DNA of 64,000 nucleotides from Closterium sp. Naga37s-1 (taxonomy: Eukaryota > Streptophyta > Zygnematophyceae > Desmidiales > Closteriaceae): assembly GCA_947471745.1 (NCBI GenBank), contig CANJKZ010000396.1, forward strand, positions 875,501 to 939,500, read 5' to 3'. The position numbers were made by a program, and so were the translations under genes. This document shows positions 54,071 through 64,000 of this stretch, piece by piece. The notes under the pieces were generated by a model. The model did not search any database, was not told the origin of the DNA, and saw only the letters and a program-made list of their open reading frames with translations. Within the stretch, counting starts at the first letter, position 1. Every line of letters begins with the position of its first letter.

Positions 54071-54236
54071 TGGCCCCATTTATACTGGACCAGCTAGTAG
54101 CCAATACCAGGGAGTTGCCATGGAAGTTGAATGCTGGTCTGAATCACTCCCCTTCAAGACTCCAAGCCTGCCATTTCACATCCCCTAATCCACAGCTCCA
54201 AACATGCAACCGTCACCTCGCACCAAAAAGAAGAAT

Positions 54237-54863
54237 TTACAGCTCCCTGACCGTAAGATTGAGCCTGCCCGGCCGGAGAGCGGTCTCCCGAATCAACCAA
54301 TCAGGCGCCGTGCCACCATGCACACATGGCACGCCGTGAAACATCAACCGGGACGGACCCCCAAACACCACCACATCCCCTGATTCTAACACCACCCTCG
54401 CTGCTTTCTCCGGGTCTCTTTGCCACCCGAATAGGAAATCCGCCGCATCTCCCACCGAGAAAGAGACGACTGGCGCCCCCCCGCGGATTGAAGCGGGCGG
54501 TTCGTCCTTGTCCTGATGCATGCCGAGGGCTCCGCGCCGGGGAGAGTAAAAGTTTGCGATGCAGACCGAGGGGGTCATGTCTGGGAGAATGTTTTTGTTG
54601 CTGCTGCCCGAGGCGGCTCGGGCAGCCGTTTGGGCAGCAGAAACGGCTTGTACGGCAAGGGAAGATATGGAGGGGGGAAGAGGGGGAGGTTCGGCATCAT
54701 CTACATAGGTTCGGCGGGGCTGGTAGGTTCGGAGATTTGGCTCCCAGTGCTGCTGCCCAAGACACATCATGTGAAGTTTCATCTGCCCGCCGTTGAGGAA
54801 TTTCGGGCGATAAAATCCTCCCGGTCCCAGGCCAAGGCGACGGCACTCCTTCACAATGTCAAT
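54237..54863 (-). CDS. AlkB dioxygenase exon of the fusion gene
   Basis: After acceptor CTGCAG the exon reads IDIVKECRRLGLGPGGFYRP, MKLHMMCLGQQHWEPN, CIANFYSPRRGALGMHQDKD and VVSFSVGDAADFLFGWQRDP. It continues VVLESGDVVVFGGPSRLMFH and ends LRPGRLNLTVREL. The whole dioxygenase barrel is in this exon apart from the first strand, which is in exon 1. It looks catalytically complete. Confidence 0.9.
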   Translation of the reverse strand: MDIVKECRRLGLGPGGFYRPKFLNGGQMKLHMMCLGQQHWEPNLRTYQPRRTYVDDAEPPPLPPSISSLAVQAVSAAQTAARAASGSSNKNILPDMTPSVCIANFYSPRRGALGMHQDKDEPPASIRGGAPVVSFSVGDAADFLFGWQRDPEKAARVVLESGDVVVFGGPSRLMFHGVPCVHGGTAPDWLIRETALRPGRLNLTVREL

Positions 54864-57328
54864 CTGCAGGAAGGGTTAGTACACTCAAAAGAAAGGGTTA
54901 CACCAGGTTTTAGAGTCTCAAGGCAAGTTCAGTATAGTCAAGAGGATAAGCTTCACAAGAATAACAAGGTTGACAGGTCATGACAGGCAGCAGGAAACGA
55001 AAGGAAAATGACACGTGGATAAATGAAACTTGGAATCAGCCACTAAATTACCTGCTGCTCCCTTGTAAGCCATCCCTTAAGCAACACCACCCCATCCTGC
55101 AACACTCCCCCTCTCCCCCCATCTATCCCAGCTTCCACCCCCTTCCCTCCCCTCACCCCCCCCACTCCTCTCAGCAACCCTCCCTGCTGGTCCATCTGCA
55201 CACATATGTCAAACCTCCCATCCACGTCAGCTTCGTCATCTGCCAGGTCAGCAAGCCCTGCCAGGTCAGCAGGGACGCCACACGGGCCGTCCCTATCTCG
55301 ATTCTCCCGAGGATCCAATCCCCCTCCTGCCGCCCCTCTTCCAATCGCTCCTTGATTTCCCATCCCACCTCCTCTCGAACCCCCCTCCTTCTCAATTCTT
55401 CTGTTCCTGCCCCCCCCACTCCTCCCCCCCACCTCCTCCTCTATTTCTCTCATTGCTTCCATCAGTGGCGAGTCATGCTGAAGCCTCGCCATGCCCTCCT
55501 TATAAGCACCTCTTCTTCTGTCACTCTCCTGTTCTTTCAAATGCTGCTGCTCCTGCTGCCCCTTCTTCCCCTTGCCTCCCTTCTTGCCCTGTACAGTAGC
55601 ATCAGTTGTACTAGCACCACCAGCACCAGCACCACCAGCACCAGCAACATTGGTACTGCTATTAGTACTGCTTGGTTTAACAAACACCGGAGCTGCAATT
55701 GGAAGGTTTGGGCTCGGCATGAGCCGGGTTCGGCCCGAACCACCCGCTGCCGACCCCCCCCCTCCGCCACCTTCCCCCTTTATAAGCACTTTTATCCCTG
55801 AAACCACTTCCTGCTTCACTGTAGGAATCTTCTCCCTCTCTCCTTGCTCCTTGTCTCCTTGGCCTCCTTTACTACCTCCCATTAGGAAGATACTGCCTAC
55901 ACCAGTTCTACCTCCCCCTGGTTTCCCGTTCGCCCCCTCACTTGCACCCTTTCTCTGCTTCTCAGAACCTTCCTGCCCTGATTTGGCTCCCGCAGACCCT
56001 GCTGCGTCAGCTCCACCACCTGCCACGTCAGCCCCAGGGGTATCCGCCACGAGAACCCGTCGACCAATCAGATCGAGCGTAACAACCACCCTCCTCCTCC
56101 TCTCCTCCTCCTCCCTCTCCCTCTCCTCCTCTCTCCTCCTCAGAATCTCCTTCTCCTCATTCGTCAGCCAAGCATCCCCGTCCCCATCTGCACCGTTGGA
56201 TTTGAAATAATCACTCTGATCGTCGATCACCACCGTCCGTTGGGCCGACGTGCGATTATACTCCACCAGTCTATCCCTAAACGCTAGAGCCTTCGCCTCA
56301 GCTTCCGTTGTCCCTGCTGCTGCTCCTCCCACTCCTCCTCCCACCTCCTCCCATTCCTCCCATTCCCCCTCAATCCCCACCCCTGGCGCCGCATCCCCCA
56401 TACTATCAGACCCTCTAAGCACCAAAACGCCGCAGAACTTACACGGCCCTTCGCCCTCTTGCTCGCACACGATCTTGCCACACGCTAAGCAATTGTTAAC
56501 TAAGTGATGGATGGCCGCCTGGCACTCGCACGGCGCGCCTTGCTTAAACACCCGCCCTTGCTCCAAGTCCGCCAGGCCCACCGCCATCCCGCCCCTCCGC
56601 TTCTTTGCGCCCGCGGATTTCCCCCCGCCCGCGCTTCCTCCCGCCCCTCCGCCAACCCCTCCGCCAGTCCTTCCGCCAACCTTTCCGCCAGCAGCACCGC
56701 TCGCTGCCGCACCTTCCGGAGCCTCCGCTCCCCCTGCGCTTCCCCCTTCCCCCAACCCCCCCCCTGCGCCGGTCCTGCGCGAGGGCGCGGAGACAGATCC
56801 GGAAGCTTCGTCGAACTTGGGCTTCACGTAGACCTCGATGTTAGGGTTCTCGTGACTGTATTTGGTGTGACTATAATCATGCGCTTGTTGTTGTTGCTGC
56901 TGCTGCTGCTGCTGCCGGTGCTGCTGCTTTCCTCGAGCGTTTCGCGGAGTATTTTGCGCCGAATTTTGCGGCGGCTGAGACGGCGCCCCGCCCTGCTTTA
57001 TCTGACGCCTTCGTTCCAAATACCCGGAAACTACGGCCATGGACTGATCCGATTCGCCGACAATATTCGAAAGATACTCTGCCACGTCAGCATCGGAGGC
57101 ATTAGGGCAGTAGCTGACTAAGCCTGACACCATGTCAGCATCCAGGAACGGCAGCGCGTCGCGCATCGCTAGGAGCTGATTCTGCAGCCATGCCTCCGGC
57201 GTCGCGGATGCTGACGTGGCCATGAATTCAGCGGAGCCGAGGTCTAGTGGATTCAAACAGTGAATCTCGTCCAATTGGCTATATCGCGACTCGCGACAAC
57301 GAACTAAATGCGCAGGACTCATCGTCAC
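54237..57328 (-). CDS. ASC-1/TRIP4-like zinc-finger protein fused to AlkB dioxygenase, 2 exons
   Basis: Exon 1 (55052-57328) has an ASC-1-like N terminus (LDADMVSGLVSYCP, EYLSNIVGES), then GKQQHRQQ with poly-Gln. The TRIP4 C2HC5 zinc finger follows (CECQAAIHHLVNNCLACGKI, CEQEGEGPCKFCG). After it come ADTPGAD and a long Gly-rich linker, the conserved YKEGMARLQHD and LVEYNRTSAQRT segments, and finally VVLLKGWLTREQQ. The donor GTAATT joins exon 2 (54237-54863), which continues IDIVKECRRLGLGPGGFYRP and is an AlkB-type 2-oxoglutarate/Fe(II) dioxygenase. It keeps HQD (iron), FHGV (distal His) and RLNLTVR (2OG-binding Arg). Codon phase is exact at the junction. Start at 57328 or the in-frame MATSAS about 35 codons later. 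Confidence 0.85.
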
Positions 57329-57339
57329 ATAGGGTTATA

Positions 57340-57980
57340 ATGGTCAGATTCAAAACATGGTCCCAAATCCCAACTCCCAATACCCTACCCAACCAGCCTA
57401 GGTATCAACTTAACCGTTGTAGAACCAGCTGAAGCCTTGGGAACCCCGATACGGGCAGATGCACTTCGGCTACGGAGCCTACGTGAGATTATGATAGCTA
57501 CCACAGATCCACTCGATACAAACATATGCCACAATTTTGTTACAATACAAAGAGTACATGGAATATCAAATCAAGGGAGGCAGCATAACTACATCCCTGA
57601 ATCAGTCAGCACCCATCCGTCCCTAAACTCTTTTGTCCAAACCTTACCAACCAACCCATATCTGAATAAACAGAATATCCTGATCCTCAGAGGAAACTGA
57701 CCTTGTAATCCGCAGCATAGCGCCACAGCACAAAAAAATTACACCACCACCACCACCACCACCACCCACTATACTAGTGCAAAGCACACATCTTCCAGTC
57801 TCCCATATGTCATCATGCACCCTTTTCTTGGATTTGTTTCCCTTGGTTGTTCGTTAGTGAGGAGTCCTCCTCACGCATCAGCACCACAGCATATACGGTA
57901 GAATGCGACGTGAAGTGAAGAGCCGTCTGTGTGGCTATTTCGCTCGCGCGCGGATTTTGATCTCGACTCAACAACAGCTT
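57340..57980. other. left copy of a duplicated block (3' flank of tubby gene copy 1)
   Basis: The text from about 57385 (CCTACCCAACCAGCCTAGGTA) onward is repeated, diverged, from about 62685. It includes a CCACCA microsatellite near 57745 and the phrase GAGGAGTCCTCCTCACGCAT. No gene is recognised; it is downstream sequence of the tubby-domain pieces. Confidence 0.7.
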
Positions 57981-58679
57981 GAAGTCAAGAAGCTACCAGT
58001 ATCAAAGCTGCTCAGGCAGATGGCAAACGCCTGCACATGTGATGCGGGCACATGCAAGCACACAAGCACAGAAGGGTTACTTTGAGTTGACTGGAAACAC
58101 CACTTTGGTATCAAAGCTGCTCAGGCAGATGGCAAACGCCTGCACGCATAATGTAGGGAAACAAAAACATATGGGGAAAACACACAGGATGTGGGAACAC
58201 ATACGTACAAAGCAGAAGAGAACAACCAGTCAGAGACATGTGATATGAAGCAAGGAAAGCACATATGACATGTCGGCATGCACAAAGAAAAAAGGCCAGA
58301 AGGCAAGGGGAAGAGAACAAGAGGTGATGGGGACATGGGAGATGGGAAAAAACGATACCCAAAGACACACAAACCCGAAAAAACACCTGGCAGGCAGCAC
58401 CCACCTGGAAGGCAGTAAGTGGGTATCTGTAATCCATGGTGAATGTATGCTTGCCTATCTCGCCAAACTACAGCAACACTTGCTTGCCAGAGCACCGGCT
58501 CTCAACCAGACCAACACCTGAAAACCCACCTGGAAGGCCGTGAGCGGGTATCTGTAGTCCATGGTAAACGTGTCCTTGCCTATCTTCCCAAGCTGCAGCA
58601 GCAAGGGCTTGTCCAAGTCATTTCCCCGGCCCGCCCCTCTCCATGAGCTACCCTCAACCACACAGAGCAGCACGCACTT

Positions 58680-58745
58680 GGCACAGGGGCAGGGGCAGGG
58701 GCAGGGGCAGGGGCAGGGGCAGGGGCAGGGGCAGGGGCAAGGGCA
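58680..58745. repeat. GGGGCA hexanucleotide repeat
   Basis: About eleven CAGGGG units at the acceptor side of the tubby exon 58530-58677, probably forming part of the pyrimidine tract on the minus strand. Confidence 0.85.
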
Positions 58746-58865
58746 GGGCGGCAGGGGGAAGCTCAAGGGCAGCAGGGGGAAGGAAGGGGTCCGCGGAGGC
58801 GGGGAAGGGGGAGATATGAAGGCCTTCGCTGCCGCTGCTTTCCTGGAAACCTCCGCCTTGCGTGA

Positions 58866-58882
58866 TTTGAGTTGACTCAAAA
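58866..58882. repeat. degenerate palindrome
   Basis: GATTTGAGTTGACTCAAAAG differs from TTTTGAGTCGACTCAAAA by a central C to T change and an altered left arm. It is followed by GCCACCT, as at other sites with GTCACCT. Confidence 0.75.
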
Positions 58883-60937
58883 GCCACCTGGAAACCTCCG
58901 CCTTGCAACCAACCCTGATTGCCCTCCTGCTCACTCCTTCCCTCTCCACTGCTCTCCTGCTGCTCACACGCGCCGTCTGTCGGCCAATCCCCACACTCCT
59001 CCTGCTGATTCCCCTCCTCTAAACTCCCGTCCTCCGGACTGCTCTCCTCTTGACTCTTCTTCTCCCACTGCCCCCCTGCTTCCACACCCTCCTCTCGCAT
59101 GCTCTGCTGCTCATTGCTCTCCTCCTTACCACTGCTCCCCATTCTCTCTCCCGCACCCATCTCTTCCCCACTCTCTGGGAACGAGACCAAGGGCTCTCTT
59201 GTGCAGATTGTGGGTGGTGACCTTGCTTCCCTCGCTTCCCTTGCTTCCTCCGCTGCTGTGCATTCTTGCTTCTCGCCCTCCCCCTCCTCTTCTCCACTCC
59301 CAGTGAGCCTCACCAGCAATCTCTCCTCCTCCTCCCTCTCCTCCTTCTCTTGCCTCTCCTCGGTCTCGTTCTTCCTCCTCTCCTCTCCCGTCCCCTCCTC
59401 CCTCTCTACCTCCCCTCTCTCCACTCTCTTCCCCTCCCCTCTCTCTCCCTTCCCCTCTTCCTCCCGCCCTCCCACTCTCCCTTCAGTCACTTCTTCTACA
59501 GTCACCTCCTCTCTCTCCCCCCCTCCCCACTCAAACTCACTCACAATCCCCCCCGCCTCCCCCTTCCCCCCACTGAGCCTGTATGCGCAAGAACGGGCGG
59601 CGGGAGAGGCGGAAGACAGCGCGGAAGAGGGAAGCTTCGAGCAAGGGGGGAAGGCGGAAGCGGGGAATGTGCGCGGAGGCTTGACGATACCGCTGCTGAC
59701 GTGGCCGTGTCAGCGTCATTTGCGCCGTTACAATCGCCCCGACCACCAATGGCGCTGCCGCTGCCACTACTGCTGGTAATACCTGCGCCGAGTAATCCTG
59801 TCCCGTCGCTACCCCTGCTACAGCTGGCGCCGCTACAGCTGGAACCGTTAAAGCTGCCCAAGTTACCGTTACACGCGACAGGGGTGCCGGCCCCTCTGCT
59901 GCCCGTGCTGCTGCTGCCACAGTTGTAACCACAATGGTGGTTACCACACCGATTGCTACAGTGGTTACAGTGGTGGTAACCGTTGGCGGAAAAAGCGGCT
60001 CCGCGGGGATGCACCTTGCGGCTGCTGCTGCTACTTCCGCCGTGCGCCAGCGACGCCGCGCCGAGAGAAAACGCGGGCTGCACGAGGAAATGCGGCGCGG
60101 GGGGGACGGGAGGGCGGAGGGGGGGGGGGGGGGGGGGGGGGGTGAGGGTGAGGAGGGGAGGGAGAGGAATGGGGGGGCAGGCGAAACGGTAAAATTGGCG
60201 CAAATTAACGGACGCCGAGAGGAGCTTCGGCAGTTTTGGGCTTGGAAGATAAATACTGCGTTACTGGGTGCATTTTTTCTCGCCTATGGCATTCGCGACA
60301 GCTTTCTTACACCCTGGGTGTCGAGCGCTATGGTAGCTGCGGCGGATCCGTCAAGACAATATACACTACGAAAGAAGAACTCCAATACTGTAGCAAATAC
60401 GGGTGCGGGTTGAAGAGCCGTAAGCTTCTTCTAGAAGTCTTCACATCCAAGTTACCCCTAACTACTCAAACTCTAAAACAGTCTATTCTAAGACGACTCA
60501 AAAGTCGGTTGTAGAACTGTAACCTTCCTAACATTGTGCGATGCGAACGAACTCAGGTTTCATCGCTCACCTCGTGCGACGATTCAAAGACGGCAAATCG
60601 CGTGCTTAGGAAATTCGCTCGCAGGCGACCGACGAACGAACTTCCGCCGCGCGAAAAGTCTTTCGGATCCAGCGAGACCACGTACTCCATGCTGGAATGA
60701 TTTCGAAAGTTGCGAAACAGAGCGAAACGGACACAATAGGGTGACCAGCACAAACACTTTTTCCATGCAAACGTGAATTTGCGAGACACAAACTCAGGTG
60801 TGCGATTTGAAGCGAACGAAGGCATTAGCGTAACCAGCACAAACAAGGGTTTGTTAAACGGGCAGAATAGGGCTACAAGCACAAACACCAACTCCGGTTT
60901 AGGGTCAAACGATTTTTTAAAGCAGTCGGCTATCCGC

Positions 60938-61777
60938 TTACCTTGACGGCCGCCAGCCGCACTTGCGCGCCGCGAGCAGGAACTTGCCGTTCTCCGTCGA
61001 ATTCGGCGGCACGCCCAGAAACAGCGTGAACGTGCCGGTCTTGCGCGAGCGGCGAATGAAGCACTCCACGCAGCGGTCGCGGGTCCTTCTGTTCCCGCCC
61101 CCCCCGCTCCTCCCCCCCACCTCCTCCTCTATCTCCCTCATAGCTTCCATCAGTGGGGAATCATGCTGAAGCCTCGCCATGCCCTCCTTATAAGCACCTC
61201 TCCTTCTGTCACTCCCCTGCTCCTTCACGTGCTGCTGCTCCTGCTGCCCCTTCTTCCCCTTACCGCCCTTCTTGCCTTGCCCAGTTGCCTCATTTGAACT
61301 AGCACCACCAGCAGCAGCACCACCAGCAACAACAGCACCACCAGTACCACTAGCACCATTGGTACTACTGTTAGCACTGCTTGGTTTAACAAACACGGGA
61401 GCTGCAATTGGGAGGTTCGGGCTTGGCATGAGCCGGGTTCGGCCCGAACCACCCGCTGCCGAACCTCCCCCACCCCCACCTTCCCCCTTTATAAGCACTT
61501 TTATCCCTGAAACCACTTCCCGCTTCATTGTTGGGATCTGGCCCCTCTCTCCTTGCTCCTTGTCTCCTTGGCCCCCCATCAGGAAGATACTGCCTACACC
61601 AGTTCTACCTCCCCCTCGCCTCCCACTCGCCCCCCCACTTGCAGCCTTTGTCTGCTTCTCAGAACCTTCCTGCCCTGGTTTGGCTCCCTCAGACCCTGCC
61701 ACGACAGCTCCACCCCCTGCCACGTCAGCTCCAGGGCTATCCGCCACGAGAACCCGTCGACCAATCAGATCGAGCGG
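60938..61777 (-). pseudogene. chimeric open frame: ASC-1 fragment joined to a tubby exon
   Basis: From about 61090 to 61777 the minus strand repeats the middle of the ASC-1/AlkB gene (about 55400-56080: GSIFLMGG, IKVLIKGEGG, PNLPIAAPVFVKPSS, YKEGMARLQHDSPLMEAMRE). At GGNRRTRDRCVECF it passes without a stop into the tubby exon. The breakpoints at about 61777 follow CAATCAGATCGAGCG, where the original continues differently. Whether a transcript reads through is unknown. A promoter and start codon are not evident, although an in-frame Met precedes ADSPGADVAG. Confidence 0.7.
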
Positions 61778-62680
61778 AGGAAAACTGGATTCTAGCGAAG
61801 CTCGTAGAAAACTGGATTCTAGTGAAGCTCGTAGAAATGGCTATGTCACAGCAACGAAGTAGAAGCACAGTGTTGGTCGCGAAACGCCTCACGGGAGGCT
61901 TACGCGGCCTTAACGGGGCCTCGACGAGGCCTTTACTCAACCCTGACGCGATCCTGAGGCGATTTCTGCTTCGCGTGGTCTTCACTGATCCTTCACGGGG
62001 CTTTCGCGGGCCCTACACTCGAGTGAAACAGGTTCGGCCCTTCGCAGGGCTTTGACGGGAGTCTCGCGGCTGAAATTTCCGTCACTAATGCTTGTCTAAG
62101 CCTTCACAAAGGCTTCTCCGTAGGTTTGACGCGAATCTGACGGGAGTCTCATCAAATGCTCAAAGTTTCGACCAATCAGGATTGAACACAATGTTTGAAG
62201 CGATAGAATTTCAAAGTGTTACTTCAACAACCTGGTACAACAAATATATAGGTTCAAGCAAGGTACAAAATGGGCTAGGTAACAAAACGTGTCCAACACG
62301 TTACGTGGCGCCTCGTTTCACCCCGCGTCGCACACGCAACCTTTCTCCACCTTCGTCGAACGCGCCTGAAGTCCGCATTTGGTTCCTTGCTGAACACGCC
62401 ACAGTTGACCCACACAATTTCCCCCCGTCGATCACTTTCTCCTCACTTCCTCCTCGTCAATGTCTTCCTTCCATACTTCTCTTGCCGTAGCTCATACTCC
62501 CAAGCAATGTCGTAGTTTCCTCTCTAGTTCCCAAGGCACTGTCAACACGCCACCGTCAGTCCGTCTTAGTCGTCGGTCCGAATAATGAGCGCCGTCGTTA
62601 GTGTGGTTCTGCGAACCACTCCAACACACACGACTGCTCGTCCCATTTATTAGTCGGTCAGATTTGAATCAGCGTCCCGA
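61778..62680. other. unassigned sequence between tubby copies
   Basis: Starts with two 27-bp units (AAAACTGGATTCTAG...GTAG), then GC-rich text with repeated GAGGC/GGGCCT words. No gene, RNA or element recognised. Confidence 0.4.
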
Positions 62681-62684
62681 TATA

Positions 62685-63344
62685 CCCTAACCAACGAGCC
62701 TAGGTATCAAATTGACCGTTGTAGAACCAGCTGAACCGACAATTGTCCAAGCTTTAGGAGGAATCTGGTAACCGGTTGTACCCGATACGGGCAGATGCAC
62801 TTCAGCTACGGAGGTACCGTGAACTTCTACTCTGATACAAACATAAGCCACAATTTCGTTACAATACAAAGAGTACAGGAATAACAAACAAGGGCACCAG
62901 CATGACTACATCCCTGAATCAGTCATCACCATCCGTCCCTAAACACAATTGTCCAAACCTTAATAACCAACCCATATCCGAGGTACACAAAAGACAATCC
63001 CGTTCCTCCAGAGGAAACTTACCAGTACCTTTTCATCCGCAGCATTGCACCACAAAGCAGAAAAAATACACCACCACCACCACCCGCTGTATCAGCACAA
63101 TGCACATGCCCTTTTCCAGTCTCCCAGATATCATCACGCTGTCTTTTTTTTTCATTTGTTGCCCTTGGTTGTTCTTGAGTGAGGAATCCTCTTCACGCAT
63201 CATCAGTACCACACCACACCACACCATATCTAGAACGCAACGCGAAAAGCCGTCGGTGTCACTATTTCGCTCGCACGTGGATTTTGGACTCGACAAAACA
63301 ACAGCTTGAAAAGCTTTCAACTGATGATGGAAGTGATGATGGAA
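62685..63344. other. right copy of the duplicated block (3' flank of tubby copy 2)
   Basis: Parallel to 57385-57980 with substitutions and indels: CCTAACCAACGAGCCTAGGT, ACGGGCAGATGCACTTC and a CCACCA run near 63075. It shows that the tubby 3' region was duplicated as a unit about 5.3 kb long. Confidence 0.7.
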
Positions 63345-64000
63345 TCACTCGCACGCCACTTTGGTATCGAAACTGCTCAGGCAAATGGCAAACGCCTGCA
63401 CGCATAATGTAGGGAAAACACACATGACGTGGGAACACATACAAAGCAGAAAACAATCCGTCAGACATGTGATATGAAGCAAGGAAAGCACATGTGACAT
63501 GTGACATGTGGGCACGCACAAAGAAAACAGCCCAGAAGGCAAGGGGAAGAGAACACGGGGAGACGGGAGATGGGGAAAGCGTATTGACACGATACCCAAA
63601 GACAAACCTGAGGAAACACCTGGCCGTCCACACTTACCTGGAAGGCCGTGAGTGGATATCTGTAGTCCATGGCGAATGTGTCCTTGCCACTCTTCCCAAC
63701 TGCAGCAACACCGGCTTGCATGCGTATCAATACCTGAAAGGAAACTCACCCTGAACACGCAGCACTACCCACCTGGAAGGCCGTGAGCGGGTATCTGTAG
63801 TCCATGGTGAATGTGTCCTTGCCGATCTTGCCAAACTGCAGCAGCAGCACTGGCAGAGCACCGATTTTTAACCACATGAAACAGCACTTCACTACCCACC
63901 TGGAGTCAGTAAGCGGGTATCTGTTATCCATGGTGAAAGTGTCCTTGCCAATCTTCCCACACTGCAGCAGCACTGGCTTATCAGAGTCGTTCCCCGGTCC
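63345..64000 (-). CDS. tubby-like protein gene, copy 2, 3' part (runs off the window)
   Basis: The terminal exon 63345-63395 encodes [16 protein letters not shown] and stop, the canonical tubby C terminus. The preceding exon ([19 protein letters not shown]) is present three times as donor-side copies, ending at about 63638 (donor GTAAGT), 63772 (GTGGGT) and 63899 (GTGGGT). The outermost copy continues to the window edge with [20 protein letters not shown]. Following the pattern seen elsewhere the true exon should be the most upstream copy, but the best donor belongs to the first. Confidence 0.75.

Larger units (their letters stand above)
57985..61090 (-). pseudogene. tubby-like protein gene, copy 1, probably broken
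   Basis: Pieces on the minus strand: exon at 60942-61085 (DRCVECFIRRSRKTGTFTLF, ENGKFLLAARKCG); exon 60571-60691 (EYVVSLDPKDFSRGGSSFVG, RANFLSTRFAVFES); exon about 58530-58677 ([28 protein letters not shown]) with a donor-side copy at 58408-58470. C-terminal exon copies ([11 protein letters not shown]) lie at about 58111-58145 and 57985-58034. I do not find the central ELNVLGTRGPRRM-type part of the tubby fold. Both C-terminal copies lack the usual KxACE ending, and the 5' side runs into an ASC-1 fragment. Tubby domains bind phosphoinositides at membranes. Confidence 0.75.

Noticed and set aside
58654..59544. 296-codon Glu-rich minus-strand frame in the tubby region
   Set aside because: Composition comes from a CTCTCC-type tract; it contains no tubby motif and includes a palindrome-derived FESTQ. 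It may be partly exonic, but I cannot support it.

Overview
This is a eukaryotic nuclear window from a green-lineage organism. Its genes are plant-type: chloroplast alpha-glucan water dikinase, a Rubisco-LSMT-like SET protein and tubby-domain genes. It also has GT-AG introns, LTR retrotransposons primed by initiator Met-tRNA, and interstitial AAACCCT (plant-type telomeric) repeats. GC-rich coding, very repeat-rich introns and algal-style domain combinations suggest a streptophyte alga, possibly zygnematophyte, or an early land plant. The species cannot be fixed from sequence alone.

Layout. (1) 1.3-23.1 kb, minus strand: a GWD1-type gene. I could assemble 29 exons with consistent phases into a 1516-codon frame; it is intact in its key motifs. 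(2) 24.1-35.9 kb: a chromovirus-type Ty3/gypsy element on the minus strand with matching LTRs and 5-bp target duplications. A Ty1/copia element and a solo LTR are nested in it, and a TIR element sits in its leader. (3) 36-37.8 kb: further nested copies of that TIR element. (4) 38.2-46.5 kb, plus strand: an 8-exon SET-domain gene with a Rubisco LSMT substrate-binding-like C terminus (655 codons). (5) 47.5-53.3 kb: a head-to-head pair of single-exon paralogues of unknown function, with two TA-flanked MITEs between them. (6) 54.2-57.3 kb, minus: a two-exon gene joining an ASC-1/TRIP4-like zinc-finger protein to an AlkB dioxygenase. (7) 57.4-64 kb: tandemly duplicated tubby-domain gene pieces, with a duplicated ASC-1 fragment joined in frame to a tubby exon.

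The outstanding feature is structural. In the GWD, SET and tubby genes most exons are accompanied by partial direct copies in the neighbouring introns, and the copies follow a rule. Copies in the upstream intron carry the 5' exon end with its acceptor. Copies in the downstream intron carry the 3' exon end with its donor. This is what tandem duplications across splice junctions would leave behind, and it suggests a route of intron growth. A dispersed 18-bp perfect palindrome, TTTTGAGTCGACTCAAAA, and its decayed forms recur through the same introns. In one place it has been captured with an exon fragment into a seven-unit array.

The cellular genes do not form a pathway together. GWD phosphorylates starch in the plastid and the SET protein is probably a plastid lysine methyltransferase. 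The ASC-1/AlkB fusion points to nucleic-acid alkylation repair.
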